Source of the DNA: Candidatus Aerophobota bacterium | GTDB lineage: Bacteria > Aerophobota > Aerophobia > Aerophobales > JAGHCO01 | DNA: 5,847 nucleotides | Reading direction: 5' to 3' | NCBI GenBank assembly: GCA_021160405.1 | Contig: JAGHCO010000027.1 | Coordinates: 1-5,847, forward strand | In this document: piece by piece, positions 5,491-5,847 of the stretch | How the letters are laid out: every line of letters begins with the position of its first letter | Position numbering within the stretch: position 1 is the stretch's first letter | Translations under genes and position numbers: made by a program | The notes under the pieces: model-generated | What the model saw: the letters and a program-made list of their open reading frames with translations, nothing else | Told to the model about the DNA's origin: nothing | The model's database searches: none

Positions 5491-5847
5491 ATGGAAGAAG
5501 AAGTAAGAGTTAATCCCTCCTGGCCATCATTTTCTAAAAGGTGGGTAGGATGGGTAGTTTTAGGGATTATTGTTTTAGTGATTTTGTTTTCCACCTTCTA
5601 TACTGTAAAACCTGATGAGGTGGGAGTAATTAAACGATGGGGTAGATATACAAGGACTACTGAACCTGGACTTCACTTTAAGATACCCTTTGCTGAGACG
5701 GTAACTAAGGTTAGAGTAAAGCATGTTTTTAAGGAGGAATTTGGCTTTCGTACTCTTCGAGCCGGTATAAAAACTATTTATGCTCCTCAGCCTCTGGAGA
5801 ATGAATCTCTTATGTTAACCGGCGATCTTAATACTGCTGTAGTAGAA
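5491..5847 (+). CDS. hflK: HflK-like SPFH-domain membrane protein, partial (5' end)
   Basis: The first 119 residues of a gene that continues past the right edge. A short polar N-terminus (1-17) is followed by one hydrophobic anchor at about 18-37, and then the SPFH/band-7 domain opens with VKPDEVGVIKRWGRY (39-53) and EPGLHFKIPF (58-67). The later LENESLMLTGDLN (102-114) is characteristic of HflK within the family. HflK and HflC form a large membrane assembly that surrounds and modulates the FtsH protease; the usual partner hflC would be expected just beyond the window. The N-terminal tail is short and lacks the Gly-rich stretch of E. coli HflK, as in many non-proteobacterial homologues. Only the start is visible, so HflC or another SPFH subtype remains a lesser possibility. 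Confidence 0.9.
   Translation, partial: MEEEVRVNPSWPSFSKRWVGWVVLGIIVLVILFSTFYTVKPDEVGVIKRWGRYTRTTEPGLHFKIPFAETVTKVRVKHVFKEEFGFRTLRAGIKTIYAPQPLENESLMLTGDLNTAVVE

Overview
This is a low-GC, tightly packed bacterial window. Five genes lie on the minus strand, and one divergent gene on the plus strand runs off the right edge. The bacterial hallmarks are HflK, ProA, a Sua5/arginine-phosphatase-type fusion and Shine-Dalgarno sites of the GGAGG type. A V/A-type rather than F-type ATPase, low GC, and degenerate interspersed repeats between genes suggest an anaerobic or uncultivated lineage, for example a Firmicutes-like or candidate-phylum bacterium. The window does not settle the taxon.

Layout from right to left, in the direction of minus-strand transcription: positions 5491-5847 carry the start of hflK on the plus strand. 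Positions 5357-5490 are a divergent promoter region with back-to-back sigma-70-like promoters, one for hflK and one for proA. proA occupies 4100-5356. Positions 3907-4099 are a 193-bp intergenic region holding an imperfect inverted-repeat element of about 157 bp. Then come four closely coupled genes: a two-domain protein joining L-threonylcarbamoyl-AMP synthase (Sua5/TsaC) to a low-molecular-weight phosphatase (2821-3906), a ComEB-like dCMP deaminase (2343-2828), V/A-ATPase subunit H/G (2024-2350) and V/A-ATPase subunit I (70-2022). The junctions in this run are two 8-nt overlaps and a 1-nt gap, so it should be one transcript leading into the rest of the V-ATPase operon beyond the left edge. 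Positions 1-69 hold a second short hairpin-like interspersed repeat rather than a recognisable V-ATPase gene.

The genes are mostly housekeeping: proline synthesis, tRNA t6A modification, protein dephosphorylation, dUMP supply for thymidylate, ion-translocating ATPase and FtsH regulation. I see no defence system, prophage, CRISPR array, tRNA or rRNA. The most notable points are the in-frame Sua5-phosphatase fusion, its P-loop Thr that predicts protein-arginine rather than tyrosine phosphatase activity, and a gene order that echoes the Firmicutes ywlC-ywlE-...-comEB-atp neighbourhood with a V-ATPase in the F-ATPase position. Two repeat elements and a 12-bp tandem expansion at the deaminase N-terminus also stand out.
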